A DNA stretch of 64,000 bases from Agilicoccus flavus (GCF_014857905.1 NZ_JACYXE010000011.1:62001-126000); one strand, 5' to 3'; numbered from the stretch's first letter, positions 9,203 to 17,946 are shown. Program-made: numbers and translations. The notes: a model not told the origin generated them from the letters alone.

Positions 9203-10504
9203 GTGGCCCACTCCCCGCTCACCCCCGTCTTCACCGCCCTGCGGTGGGGGCTGCACGCGCTGCTCGTGGGCCTGCTGGCGCTCGTCGTCCGCGCCGCGCT
9301 GCAGGACGGCGACCGCGGGCTCGCCGTGGGAGCCCTCGCGCTCGCCTTCGCCGGGCTCTACGCCCAGGGCGGGCGGGTCGCCGCTCTTCCCGACCCGCGC
9401 CGTCGGCGCCGCGCCGCTGCCCTCTGGCTCGCGGGGCTCGTGCTCGGCTGGGTGGTCCTCACGCTCGCTCAGGCCGACGGGGTCTACCTCGTCTTCCCGC
9501 TGTTCTTCCTCGTGTTGCACCTGCTCCCCGGCGCGGGCGGGCCGGTGCTCGTCGCCGCGCTGACGGCGGTCGCCGTCGCGGCGATCGGCCTGCGGTCCGG
9601 ATGGAGCACCGGCGGCGTCGTCGGCCCGGTCGTCGGAGCGAGCGTGGCCGTCCTCGTCGGGCTCGGCTACCGGGCGCTCGCGGTGGAGTCCGCCGAGCGC
9701 GAACGACTTCTTGCCGAACTCACCTCGACCCGGGACGCGCTCGTCGCCGCCGAGCGGGAGCAGGCGGTGCTCGCCGAGCGGTCGCGGCTCGCGCGCGACA
9801 TCCACGACACGGTCGCGCAGTCCCTGTCGAGCATCCAACTCCTCCTCCACGCCGCCGAGCGGGCCGACCCGGCCCGCCCCGGCGTCGAGCACGTGCGCCT
9901 CGCCCGCGAGACGGCCGCCGCGAGCCTGCTCGACACCCGCGGCCTCATCCGCGAGCTCGCCCCGCCCGACCTCGCCGGGGAGCGGGGGCTCGCGGGGGCC
10001 CTCGATCGGCTGGCGCGGACCCAGTGGCGGCCCGCGGGCCTCGCGGTGACGATCGACGTGCCCGACCCGCTGGAGGAGACGATGGAGGTGAGCGCGGCGC
10101 TGCTGCGGATCGCGCAGGGGGCGATGAGCAACGTCGTACGGCACGCCGACGCCCGGGAGGCGTCCGTGATCGTCCGCCGCGGCCCCGACCGGCTGTCGCT
10201 CGTCGTCACCGACGACGGCCGCGGCTTCGACCCCCTCGACCCCGCCCCGGCCCCCGGCTCCTCGGCCCGCGAGTCGTTCGGGTTGCGGGCGATCCGCGAG
10301 CGTGCCGAGGGGCTCGGCGGCACGCTGACGGTCACCTCCGCCCCCGGGCAGGGCTGCGAACTGCGGGTCGACGTGGTCCGGTCGGTGCTCGGGCAGGCGC
10401 CCGAGCCCGGCGCTCCCGATCGTCGGCGCCGCCCGGGCCCCGCGGAGACGACGACGGCGCTCACCCCGGCCCGCCCGCCCGCCGTCACGAAAGAGGCGCC
10501 GTGA
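9203..10504 (+). CDS. NarL/LiaS-type sensor histidine kinase
   Basis: 433 aa. About four to five N-terminal transmembrane helices (residues 10-150) are followed by a coiled-coil linker. The HisKA_3 phosphoacceptor is in LARDIHDTVAQS. The HATPase_c domain has TDDGRGFD and ESFGLRAIRERAEGLGG. No separate sensor domain is seen, so the membrane part probably senses an envelope signal. The GTG at 9203 was chosen because a TACCGT box lies at leaderless distance; an upstream ATG at 9116 would add 29 non-hydrophobic residues. It overlaps the response-regulator gene by 4 bp and is divergent from the ABC exporter it may control. Confidence 0.88.
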   Translation: MAHSPLTPVFTALRWGLHALLVGLLALVVRAALQDGDRGLAVGALALAFAGLYAQGGRVAALPDPRRRRRAAALWLAGLVLGWVVLTLAQADGVYLVFPLFFLVLHLLPGAGGPVLVAALTAVAVAAIGLRSGWSTGGVVGPVVGASVAVLVGLGYRALAVESAERERLLAELTSTRDALVAAEREQAVLAERSRLARDIHDTVAQSLSSIQLLLHAAERADPARPGVEHVRLARETAAASLLDTRGLIRELAPPDLAGERGLAGALDRLARTQWRPAGLAVTIDVPDPLEETMEVSAALLRIAQGAMSNVVRHADAREASVIVRRGPDRLSLVVTDDGRGFDPLDPAPAPGSSARESFGLRAIRERAEGLGGTLTVTSAPGQGCELRVDVVRSVLGQAPEPGAPDRRRRPGPAETTTALTPARPPAVTKEAP

Positions 10505-11130
10505 TCCGGATCGTCGTCGCGGACGACCACCCCGTCGTCCGCGCGGGGCTCGTCGCGCTGCTCGCGGGCGAGGCCGACCTCGCGGTGGTCGGGCAGGCGT
10601 CGAGCGCGGAGGAAGCCGTGACCGCCGCCGCCGACCTCGCGCCCGACGTCGTCCTCATGGACCTGCAGTTCGGAGCGGGCCCGACCGGGGCGGAGGCGAC
10701 GCGCCGCATCCGGGCGGAACCCGCCGCCCCCGCCGTGCTCGTCCTCACGAACTACGACACCGACGCCGACATCCTCGGCGCCGTCGAGGCCGGGGCCAGC
10801 GGGTACCTCCTCAAGGACGCGCCGCCGGAGGTGCTCGTGGCGGCCGTGCGCGCGGCCGCGGCCGGCGAGAGCGCGCTCGCCCCCGCGGTGGCCGCCCGAC
10901 TGCTCGGCCGGATGCAGCGTCCGCAGGTGACGCTGACCCCCCGCGAGACGGAGGTCGTCGGTCTCGTCTCCGATGGGCTGTCGAACGCCGACATCGCGAC
11001 GCGGCTGTTCCTCACCGAGGCCACCGTGAAGTCGCACCTCGTGCGGGTGTTCACGAAGCTCGACGTCACCTCGCGCACGCAGGCGGTGGCGGCGGCGCGG
11101 CGCCTCGGCCTCGTGCGCGACCGCAGCTGA
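10501..11130 (+). CDS. NarL-family response regulator
   Basis: 209 aa. The receiver domain has the acidic pair in VVADDHPVV, the phosphoacceptor Asp in LMDLQFG (about residue 54) and Lys in LLKDAPPE. The C-terminal LuxR-type HTH is LTPRETEVVGLVSDGLSNAD followed by VKSHLVRVFTKLDV. GTG at 10501 overlaps the kinase stop by 4 bp. It is the cognate partner of the preceding kinase and a candidate regulator of the divergent FtsX-type exporter. Confidence 0.93.
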   Translation: MIRIVVADDHPVVRAGLVALLAGEADLAVVGQASSAEEAVTAAADLAPDVVLMDLQFGAGPTGAEATRRIRAEPAAPAVLVLTNYDTDADILGAVEAGASGYLLKDAPPEVLVAAVRAAAAGESALAPAVAARLLGRMQRPQVTLTPRETEVVGLVSDGLSNADIATRLFLTEATVKSHLVRVFTKLDVTSRTQAVAAARRLGLVRDRS

Positions 11131-11139
11131 CCGGCGCGC

Positions 11140-12114
11140 TCAACGTCCGAGGGCCTCGAGGGCCTCGAGGGCGCGGCGGGCGGAATCCACCTCGGCCTGG
11201 GCGGCCTGCGCGGCCGCGCGGGCCTCGTCCAGCCGCGACTGCGCCTCGTCGGCCTCCGCCCGGGCCCGGTCGAGGAGCGCGGCGAGCTCGTCGACCCGCG
11301 TGCGCTGCCGGTCCGCGTCGCGCTCGGCCTCGGCGACGGCGAGCTGGGCCTGCGACGAGCCGCGGTCGGCGTCGGTGAGCGCCTGCTGGGCCGCGTCGAT
11401 CCGGCGGCGGTCGGCGGCGTCGCGATCGGCGTTCCGCCGCGCCGCGGCGTCGAGGGCCTCGGAGTCGGCCTCGTCGGGAACGGGGGCCGTCTCGTCGTCG
11501 CCGACGGCCCGGATCCCGCGCCGGCGCAGCGGGCCGCGGTCCTCACCCCGACAACCCTCGTCCGGATCCGCGTCCGCGGCGCCTCGCTCGACGGCCTCGA
11601 CGGGCTCGATGGCCACGGCCTCGGCGAGGTCGACCTCGCCGAACCCGGCGTAGGCGATGGCGCGGGTGAGGTGGCCGGACGCGACCGCGTCCTGGGCTGC
11701 GGCGTCGGCGAGGGAGGCGACGAGCGTGGCGCGGACCTCGTCGAGCGTCGCCGCCGACGCGGCCCGACCGCCGGCCCGCGCCGCCTGGGCGGCCGCGTCG
11801 AGCATGCGGGCGAACAGCTCGTCCCGGCGGGGCCGGAGCTGCGCCAACGACGCCGCCTCGAGGTTGGCCTGCGCCGTGCGCATCGCGTCGCCGAGGTCGG
11901 CGAGCTCTCCGACCAGGTCGGGATGCTCGCGCACGAGGCCGTTGACGAGCGCGGCGGACACGCTGGGCTTCGCCAGCTTACCGACCGCCGCGGCGAGGTC
12001 CTTGTGGCCGCCCTCCCGGGCACGGCGGGCGAGCGCGGTCCGGGTCGCCACGAACTCCGACGCCGGCGCGGCGTACAGCTCGTCGGCGCAGATCCGCAGG
12101 TCGCTGGGCTCCAC
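11140..12114 (-). CDS. Alanine-rich coiled-coil protein, function unknown
   Basis: 324 aa as called. Residues ~1-150 look like a folded helical domain (start VEPSDLRICADELYAAPASE). A charged low-complexity linker follows, and the last ~110 residues are a long heptad-rich coiled coil of Ala, Arg, Asp and Glu. No signal peptide or membrane segment is present. The GTG at 12114 was preferred because GACGAT lies 6 nt upstream, as for a leaderless mRNA; a longer frame starting at 12219 would run into an inverted-repeat element and has a Pro/Arg-rich non-protein-like N-terminus. It resembles uncharacterised actinobacterial proteins; a structural or DNA-associated role is only a guess. Confidence 0.6.
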   Translation of the reverse strand: MEPSDLRICADELYAAPASEFVATRTALARRAREGGHKDLAAAVGKLAKPSVSAALVNGLVREHPDLVGELADLGDAMRTAQANLEAASLAQLRPRRDELFARMLDAAAQAARAGGRAASAATLDEVRATLVASLADAAAQDAVASGHLTRAIAYAGFGEVDLAEAVAIEPVEAVERGAADADPDEGCRGEDRGPLRRRGIRAVGDDETAPVPDEADSEALDAAARRNADRDAADRRRIDAAQQALTDADRGSSQAQLAVAEAERDADRQRTRVDELAALLDRARAEADEAQSRLDEARAAAQAAQAEVDSARRALEALEALGR

Positions 12115-12209
12115 CGGCCCATCGTCCCACCCGCCGGCCGGGCGGGCCCGCGCCCCGGACACGGCCGCGCCCGGCCCCGTCGTGGGAGGGGGCCGGGCCC
12201 GGGGCGGGG

Positions 12210-12321
12210 GAGTTTTCACGCGAACTGCACTGGCAATGGTGAGCCCGTTCGCGTCGATGCAGGTCAGAGGGTCGGGGTGCGCGGGCCGGGTCCATTGGCA
12301 GTGCAGTTGTCGTGAAAACTC
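12210..12321. repeat. 112-bp inverted-repeat element
   Basis: Arm one, 12210-12239, begins GAGTTTTCACGCGAACTGCA. Arm two, 12292-12321, is its reverse complement with 27 of 30 positions identical. The arms flank a 52-bp interior. The arms are notably less GC-rich than the surroundings. The element sits between the 3' end of the permease gene (stop 33 bp away) and the coiled-coil gene. It looks like a MITE, a palindromic intergenic unit or a very large terminator hairpin. Confidence 0.7.
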
Positions 12322-12353
12322 ACGCGGACCCCGCCGGCGTCACCCGGCGAGGG

Positions 12354-13886
12354 TCACGACAGCGAACCCGTCGCTCCCGCGCCGGCCGTCTCCTCCTCCG
12401 CGTGCCGCGGCGAGTCGGGCGACAGGCGGGAGTGCTTGCGCCCGTAGAAGAAGTACACCGCCAGGCCGAGGACGAGCCAGACGAGGAAGCGCAGCCACGT
12501 GTCCACGGCGAGGCTCGCCATGAGCGCGAGGCAGGCCGCGGTCGAGACGATGGGCAGTAGCGGCACCGACGGGGTGCGGAAGGGCCGCTTCATCTTCGGC
12601 TTGGTCCGGCGCAGGACGATGACGGCGACGGACACGACGACGAACGCGAACAGCGTGCCGATGCTCACCATCTCGGCCAGCGTGGCGAGCGGGACGAAGG
12701 CGGCGAGGACGCAGACCACGGCGGTCGTGCCGATGGTGATGCGCAGGGGCGTGTGGAAGCGGGGGCTGATGCGCCCGATCGACTCCGGCAGCAGCCCGTC
12801 CCGGCACAGCGCGAACCCGATCCGCCCCATCGCGACGATGTCGACGAGGATGACCGAGCTCAGCCCGGCGATGGCGGCGATGCCGATGAGGATCGACGCC
12901 CAGCCCAGCCCGACCTGCGCGAACGCGTCGGAGATGGGGGCGCCCTCCGAGAGGGCGGTGTACTTGACCATGCCGGTGAGGACGATGCAGACGCCGACGT
13001 ACAGCACGGTGCAGACGACGAGGGTGCCGATGAGGCCGCGCGGCATGTCCTTGCCCGGGTTCTTCGTCTCCTCGCCGAGGTTGGCGACCGCCTCGAACCC
13101 GCTGTAGGCGAAGAAGACGACGCCCGCCGCGACGAGGACGCCGCTGATGCCGAACGCGGCCGGGTCGACGCCCGTGAGGAACTGCCACAGCGGCTGCGCC
13201 AGCGTGCTCGGCGTGTTCTCGGCCGCGATGGGCTGCGAGGGCGGGACGAAGGGGGCGAGGTTGGCGGCCTTGACGAAGAACGCGCCGACGGCGATGACGA
13301 AGAGGCAGATGCTCACCTTGATGACGACGAGCACGTTCGTCACCCACTTCGACTCCCGGATGCCGACGGCGGCGACGACACCGAGGACGGCGGCGATGGC
13401 GACGGCCCCGACGTTGACCGGGGCCTCCTCCCCGAAGAACTGGGTGGGCAGCCCGAACGCCTCCTGGAGATAGCCCGACCAGCCGCGGGCGACGACGGCG
13501 GCGCCGAGCGCGAACTCGAGCACGAGGTCCCAGGCGATGATCCAGGCGAAGATCTCGCCGATCGTCGTGTAGGCGTACGTGTAGGAGCTGCCGGCGGTGG
13601 GGACCGCGGCCGCGAGCTCGGCGTAGCAGAGTGCCGCGAGCATCGCCACGAGCCCGGCGAGCAGGAACGACACGACGATCGCCGGCCCGGCGTGGTTCTT
13701 GGCCTCCACGCCGGTGAGGGTGAAGATCCCGGTGCCGATGACGATGCCGATGCCGAACCCCATGAGGTCCGTGGCGGAGAGCCGTTTCGTGAGGCGGGGG
13801 CCGTGGCCCTCGTCGTTCTGGTGGATGACGGTGTCGACGTCCTTGGTCCGTGTGATGGAGTGGGAGCGCCCCGTTCGTACGGTCAT
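12354..13886 (-). CDS. Cationic amino-acid permease (APC superfamily, CAT/YfnA-like)
   Basis: 510 aa with about 12-13 transmembrane helices. The first helix carries the APC signature MGFGIGIVIGTGIFTLTG, and EFALGAAVVARGWSGYL and FFAYSGFEAVANLGEETKNP are typical of the CAT subfamily. It should import basic or neutral amino acids by proton symport. The N-terminal ~35 residues are polar, so the exact start is uncertain; ATG at 13886 is used. The gene is monocistronic and divergent from the HAD phosphatase. Confidence 0.88.
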   Translation of the reverse strand: MTVRTGRSHSITRTKDVDTVIHQNDEGHGPRLTKRLSATDLMGFGIGIVIGTGIFTLTGVEAKNHAGPAIVVSFLLAGLVAMLAALCYAELAAAVPTAGSSYTYAYTTIGEIFAWIIAWDLVLEFALGAAVVARGWSGYLQEAFGLPTQFFGEEAPVNVGAVAIAAVLGVVAAVGIRESKWVTNVLVVIKVSICLFVIAVGAFFVKAANLAPFVPPSQPIAAENTPSTLAQPLWQFLTGVDPAAFGISGVLVAAGVVFFAYSGFEAVANLGEETKNPGKDMPRGLIGTLVVCTVLYVGVCIVLTGMVKYTALSEGAPISDAFAQVGLGWASILIGIAAIAGLSSVILVDIVAMGRIGFALCRDGLLPESIGRISPRFHTPLRITIGTTAVVCVLAAFVPLATLAEMVSIGTLFAFVVVSVAVIVLRRTKPKMKRPFRTPSVPLLPIVSTAACLALMASLAVDTWLRFLVWLVLGLAVYFFYGRKHSRLSPDSPRHAEEETAGAGATGSLS

Positions 13887-13973
13887 CGCGGCAGGCTACG
13901 CCCGGAGGGGCCGCGGCCGGGCCCGACCGGACGCCACGTTCGCGCAACGGTTCCCGCGCAGAGAGGAGGCCGG

Positions 13974-14807
13974 GTGACGACGCCGAACTCGCACGTCCCG
14001 CGGGTGGTCGCGACAGATCTCGACGGCACCCTCCTCGACCCCGCCGGCGCGGTCACGCCCCGGACGCGCGCGGCCCTCGAGGCCGCGTGGGAGGCGGGGA
14101 TCGTCACCGTCTTCGTCACGGCGCGCCCGCCGCGCTGGCTCGACGCCCTCGCCGACGTCGTCGGCGGCCACGGCGTCGCGATCTGCGCGAACGGCGCGTT
14201 CCGCTACGACGTCGCGGCGCGGCGGGTCACCCACGTCGACGGGTTCGCGCCGGGCGCGGTCGCGGCCCTGGCGCGCGACCTGCGGGCCGCGCTGCCGGGC
14301 GTCGGGTTCGCCGCCGAGCGGGCCGACGGCTTCCACGTCGAGCCGGGGTACGCCGAGGTCCACCCGCCTCCCGCCGACACCGTCCGCGCCCCGATCGCGC
14401 AGGTGGGGCCCGACGTCGGCAAGCTCCTCGCCCGGTGCCCGGAGGTCTCCGACGCGCGGTTCCTCGACCGGGTGACCCGCGTCGTCGGCGACCGCGGGAT
14501 CGTCGCGTTCTCCGGCGCGATCGGGCTCGCCGAGATCGGCCCGCCCGGCGTGACCAAGGCCGCCACCCTCGCGCGGTGGTGCACCGAGCTCGGGGTCGAG
14601 CCGGGGGAGGTGTGGGCCTTCGGGGACATGCCCAACGACATCCCCATGCTGGCGTGGGCCGGCCGCTCCTTCGCCGTCGCGAACGCCCATCCGGAGGCGG
14701 TGGCCGCGGCCGACGCCCGCTGCGGCGGCAACGACGAGGACGGCGTGGCCCGAGTGCTCGAGGACCTCGTCGCGGGCCGGGCGACCGACGCCGGCGGGCC
14801 CGCATGA
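13974..14807 (+). CDS. HAD-superfamily (Cof-type) phosphatase
   Basis: 277 aa. HAD motif I is DLDGTLLD (about residue 16), motif II FVTARPP, the motif-III lysine is GVTKAATL and motif IV is FGDMPNDIPML. A cap domain lies between motifs II and III, as in Cof/YbiV-type sugar-phosphate or flavin-phosphate phosphatases. The GTG is preceded by GAGAGGAGG. It overlaps the next gene by 4 bp. The substrate cannot be predicted. Confidence 0.88.
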   Translation: MTTPNSHVPRVVATDLDGTLLDPAGAVTPRTRAALEAAWEAGIVTVFVTARPPRWLDALADVVGGHGVAICANGAFRYDVAARRVTHVDGFAPGAVAALARDLRAALPGVGFAAERADGFHVEPGYAEVHPPPADTVRAPIAQVGPDVGKLLARCPEVSDARFLDRVTRVVGDRGIVAFSGAIGLAEIGPPGVTKAATLARWCTELGVEPGEVWAFGDMPNDIPMLAWAGRSFAVANAHPEAVAAADARCGGNDEDGVARVLEDLVAGRATDAGGPA

Positions 14808-15250
14808 GCGCGCGGTTCGTGTTCCGGCACACGTGGGCCGTGGCGGCGCCGCCGGCGGCGGTGTTCGACGTCCTCGCCGACGTCGGCGGCTACCCGACGT
14901 GGTGGCCCCAGGTGCGCGCCGTGCACCCGGGGGCCGACCCCGAGCGGGTGGCGGTGACGATCCGCAGCGCCTTGCCGTACTCGCTGCGCCTCGTCCTGGT
15001 CCGGCAGGTCGAGCGCGCCCCGGCCGGCCGGCTGCGCGTGGGCCTGGAGGGCGACCTCGACGGGTTCGCCGAGTTCGAGGTGCAGGCCGGTGGGCCCGGG
15101 ACGGTCGTGGACTACCGGCAGGAGGTGGAGCTGACGACGCCGCTCCTGCGGCGCCTCGCGCCCGTCGTGGGGCCGGCGTTACGGGCCAACCACGCCCACA
15201 TGATGCGCGGCGGCGGGCGTGGCCTCGCCGCACACCCCGACCTGCGGTAG
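14804..15250 (+). CDS. SRPBCC (START-like) domain protein
   Basis: 148 aa. The START/Bet v1-like pattern is visible: an N-terminal strand with FRHTWAVAAPPAAVFDVLADV, then YPTWWPQVRAV, central strands with an RLVLVRQVERAPAGRL segment, and a C-terminal long helix ending in LRANHAHMMRGG. Such proteins bind hydrophobic ligands. It is translationally coupled to the HAD phosphatase (ATGA overlap). No ligand is evident. Confidence 0.75.
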   Translation: MSARFVFRHTWAVAAPPAAVFDVLADVGGYPTWWPQVRAVHPGADPERVAVTIRSALPYSLRLVLVRQVERAPAGRLRVGLEGDLDGFAEFEVQAGGPGTVVDYRQEVELTTPLLRRLAPVVGPALRANHAHMMRGGGRGLAAHPDLR

Positions 15251-15259
15251 TGCCCCGCG

Positions 15260-15988
15260 TCAGCGGCGGGCGAGCCGGGCGAGGGCGAGCGCGAACACCG
15301 CGCCGTAGCCGAGGGTGACGCCGCCCATGCCCAGGCCCACGATCCCGCGCACGAGGGCCGGGTCGGTGCCGGCGGCGGCGAGCGCCAGCCCCGCGAGCGC
15401 GACGACGACGCCGATCGCCGTCATGACGAGGTGCAGGCGGGCGCCGTCGGCGCGGTAGAAGACGAAGAAGTGCAGGGCGACGACGAGCGCGACCGCCGGC
15501 ATGACGAACTCGGGGCGGGTCCGCCCGAAGGCGACGACCACCGCGACGATGCCGGCCACCTCCAGGGCGCCGGCGAGCGCGAACGTCCGTCCGATCGAGG
15601 GGCGGCGATCGGTCGTCGTCGGGCCGCCCGCCGGGCCGGGGGTCGGCGCGGCGGGCGGCGAGGTCGCGAGCGCGGAGGCGATGCGACGCTCGCGGACCGC
15701 GACGAACGCGGCGCCGAGCAGGAGCGCGGCCCCGGCAAGGAGACCGAGACCGCCGAACGCCGACAGGAGCGCGTGCGGCGCGGCCGCCGCGTTCATCATC
15801 CACCCGAGCGTGAAGATTCCCATGAGGAGTAGGCCACCGCGCAGCGACGCGGGCAGCGGGGCCGGCGCGCGGTCGATGTGATGGGACGAGCGCCCGGTGT
15901 CGACCGACGCGGCTGTCTCGAGGGCGTCGGTGGCGATGGCCGTGATGCCGGGGATGGTGGAGGCGGCGGGAGCGCTGGTGGAGGTCAT
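15260..15988 (-). CDS. Six-TM membrane protein of unknown function
   Basis: 242 aa with a ~50-residue polar N-terminus followed by about six hydrophobic segments, including MGIFTLGWMMNAAAA, EFVMPAVALVVALHFFVFYR and a Gly-rich last helix. The HFFVFYR stretch resembles a family of actinobacterial DUF membrane proteins. The ATG at 15988 is chosen because a TAACGT box (complement of 15996-16001) lies 7 nt upstream, compatible with a leaderless mRNA; the in-frame GTG 6 bp earlier would be too close to that box. It converges on the SRPBCC gene. Confidence 0.6.
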   Translation of the reverse strand: MTSTSAPAASTIPGITAIATDALETAASVDTGRSSHHIDRAPAPLPASLRGGLLLMGIFTLGWMMNAAAAPHALLSAFGGLGLLAGAALLLGAAFVAVRERRIASALATSPPAAPTPGPAGGPTTTDRRPSIGRTFALAGALEVAGIVAVVVAFGRTRPEFVMPAVALVVALHFFVFYRADGARLHLVMTAIGVVVALAGLALAAAGTDPALVRGIVGLGMGGVTLGYGAVFALALARLARR

Positions 15989-16108
15989 ATCCACGACGTT
16001 ACGAACGCCCAGGTGAGCGCGCCTGGGCCGCGTGTCACGTCAGCCCCCTGACATCCGTCACGGGTGCATGCCGCGGGCCGCGCCGACGGCGGGTCGGAAG
16101 CGCCCTTC

Positions 16109-16114
16109 TACCAT
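16109..16114 (+). promoter_or_regulatory. TACCAT -10 box, leaderless start for 16122
   Basis: TACCAT ends 7 nt before the ATG at 16122. This is the spacing expected when transcription begins at the start codon, and no ribosome binding site is present. Confidence 0.45.
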
Positions 16115-16121
16115 CGACGTC

Positions 16122-16460
16122 ATGTCGATCCGCAGCGCCGAAACCGTCCAGACCGCCCCCCTCGTCGTCGTGGGCCTCGTCGGTGGGTACGTCACCGCCC
16201 GGGAGACCGGGATCCGCCCGCTCGGGGGCGTCGTCCTCGCCGCCGCCGGGCTGTGGGCCGGGCGCACGTGGCTCGCGAAGAGCGGCCCCGGCGTCGCGGG
16301 CGCGCTCGGCGCGACGTACCTGCTCGGCTTCGGGGCGTCGCACCCGCTGGCGAAGAAGATCGGGGCGTGGCCGGCGGTGCTGTCCGTCGCCGCGCTGAGC
16401 GCGGGCGCGAGCTACGCGCTGTGCGACCGGGTCGAGCCCGGTCAGCGGCTCGGCGCCTGA
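16122..16460 (+). CDS. Small conserved membrane protein
   Basis: 112 aa with three to four short hydrophobic segments (TAPLVVVGLVGGYV, LGGVVLAAAGLWAG, VAGALGATYLLGFG, WPAVLSVAALSAGASYAL). The hydrophobic pattern and length are like small uncharacterised actinobacterial membrane proteins. The start was chosen at the ATG that follows a TACCAT box. Its stop is 16 bp before the GTG of the MFS gene, so the two may be co-transcribed. Confidence 0.6.
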   Translation: MSIRSAETVQTAPLVVVGLVGGYVTARETGIRPLGGVVLAAAGLWAGRTWLAKSGPGVAGALGATYLLGFGASHPLAKKIGAWPAVLSVAALSAGASYALCDRVEPGQRLGA

Positions 16461-16476
16461 CCCGCGGCCCCCGCCC

Positions 16477-17754
16477 GTGGATCTGCGGCGCCACGTCGCC
16501 GACACGCGCCCGCTGTCGGAGCCGCACTTCCGGCGGCTGTGGATCGCGAACATCGTCACCGTCATCGGGGCGCAGCTGACGATCGTCGCCGTCCCGGCGC
16601 AGATCTACGCGGACACCGGTTCGTCGGCGTACGTGGGGCTGACGGGCGTGTTCGGGCTCGTGCCGCTCGTCGTGTTCGGGCTGTGGGGCGGATCGCTCGC
16701 CGACGCGATGGACCGGCGGCTCATCCTCGTCGCGACGACGGTCGGGCTCATCGTCACGAGCGCGCTGTTCTGGGTGCAGGCCGCGCTCGACCTGCGCAAC
16801 GTGTGGCTCCTGCTCGGGCTGTTCGCCGTGCAGCAGGCGTTCTTCGCCGTCAACCAGCCGGTGCGCAGCGCGATCCTGCCGAAGCTCCTGCCCGCCGATC
16901 AGCTCCCCGCCGGCAACTCGCTCAACATGACGGTCATGCAGGCGGGCGGCATCGCCGGGCCGCTCGTCGCGGGCGCGCTCATCCCCGTCCTCGGCCTGTC
17001 GTGGCTCTACCTCGTCGACACGATCACGCTGCTCGCGACACTGTGGGCCGTGCTCGCCCTCCCGTCGCTGCCCGTCGAGGGGGCCACGTCGTCGCCGGGG
17101 CTGCGGTCCGTGGTCGACGGGCTCGCCTACCTGCGCGGCCACCCCGTGCTGCTCATGAGCTTCCTCGTCGACATCATCGCCATGGTCTTCGGGATGCCGC
17201 GGGCCCTGTTCCCGCAGATCGCGCACGAGAGCTTCGCGGGTCCGCCCGAGGGCGGCCTCGCCTTCGCGGTCCTCTTCGCCGCCATCCCGGCGGGCGCCGT
17301 CCTCGGCGGCGTCTTCTCGGGGTGGGTGTCGCGGGTGCAGCGGCAGGGGCTTGCGGTCATCGCGTCCATCGTCGTGTGGGGCGTCGCCATGATCGGCTTC
17401 GGTGTGGCGGTCGGGTTCGCCGCGGGGGCGGGGAGCGGGGCGATGACGGCGTGGCTCGTCGTCGCGGCCGCGATGCTCATGCTCGGCGGCGCCGCCGACA
17501 TGGCCTCCGCCGCGTTCCGCGTGAGCATGCTGCAGACGGCGGCCACGGACGCGGTCCGCGGCCGGTTGCAAGGCGTGTTCATCGTCGTCGTCGCGGGCGG
17601 CCCGCGGATCGCGGACGTCGCACACGGGGCCGCGGCCGTCGCGGTCGGGACCGCCGCCGCCTCGGCCGGTGGCGGCGTCCTCGTCGTCGTCGGCACGCTG
17701 ATCGCGGCCCTGGCGGTGCCGGCGTTCGTCCGGTACCGGATCACTCATGGGTGA
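16477..17754 (+). CDS. MFS transporter (EntS/MFS_3 exporter type)
   Basis: 425 aa, 12 transmembrane helices. The N-terminus LSEPHFRRLWIANIVTVIGAQ and the segment SAILPKLLPADQLPAGNSL are typical of the MFS_3 branch that includes the enterobactin exporter EntS. The loop 2-3 signature reads GGSLADAMDRRLI. It starts at a GTG without a clear ribosome binding site. The stop codon lies inside a small hairpin (GATCAC / GTGATC). The exported molecule is unknown; no siderophore genes are nearby. Confidence 0.83.
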   Translation: MDLRRHVADTRPLSEPHFRRLWIANIVTVIGAQLTIVAVPAQIYADTGSSAYVGLTGVFGLVPLVVFGLWGGSLADAMDRRLILVATTVGLIVTSALFWVQAALDLRNVWLLLGLFAVQQAFFAVNQPVRSAILPKLLPADQLPAGNSLNMTVMQAGGIAGPLVAGALIPVLGLSWLYLVDTITLLATLWAVLALPSLPVEGATSSPGLRSVVDGLAYLRGHPVLLMSFLVDIIAMVFGMPRALFPQIAHESFAGPPEGGLAFAVLFAAIPAGAVLGGVFSGWVSRVQRQGLAVIASIVVWGVAMIGFGVAVGFAAGAGSGAMTAWLVVAAAMLMLGGAADMASAAFRVSMLQTAATDAVRGRLQGVFIVVVAGGPRIADVAHGAAAVAVGTAAASAGGGVLVVVGTLIAALAVPAFVRYRITHG

Positions 17755-17777
17755 TCACTCAGAGCGATCACTCTGAG
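17739..17777. terminator. Two consecutive hairpins at the end of the MFS gene
   Basis: GATCAC-TCATGG-GTGATC (17739-17756) contains the MFS stop codon. It is followed directly by CTCAGAG-CGATCA-CTCTGAG (17758-17777), both with perfect arms. They run into the 54-bp tandem repeats. A transcription-termination role is likely but unproven. Confidence 0.45.
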
Positions 17778-17922
17778 CGGTGAACGGAGGTGAGCGTGCG
17801 AGCCGGAGTGAACGCGACAGAGAGCTTTGAGCGGTGAACGGAGGTGAGCGTGCGAGCCGGAGTGAACGCGACGGACAGCTCATAGCGGTGAACGGAGGTG
17901 AGCGCGAGCCGCGGTGAACGCG
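17777..17922. repeat. 54-bp tandem repeat, two full and one partial copy
   Basis: Copies begin at 17777, 17831 and 17885. Each opens with GCGGTGAACGGAGGTGAGCG. The unit is 54 bp; the third copy is shortened and has a small internal deletion. The sequence alternates short GTGA/GGTG and its complements and fills the gap between the MFS gene and the YjbR-family gene. A diverged relative in the same relative orientation lies at 43651-43692, so this is an interspersed family in this genome. Confidence 0.8.
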
Positions 17923-17946
17923 CTCGTGGGCTCGCGTCGGGCGCCC

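Noticed and set aside
12115-12219. N-terminal extension of the coiled-coil protein starting in the inverted repeat
   Set aside because: It is Pro/Arg-rich and would begin inside the arm of the repeat element. The GTG at 12114 with an upstream -10-like box is more likely.
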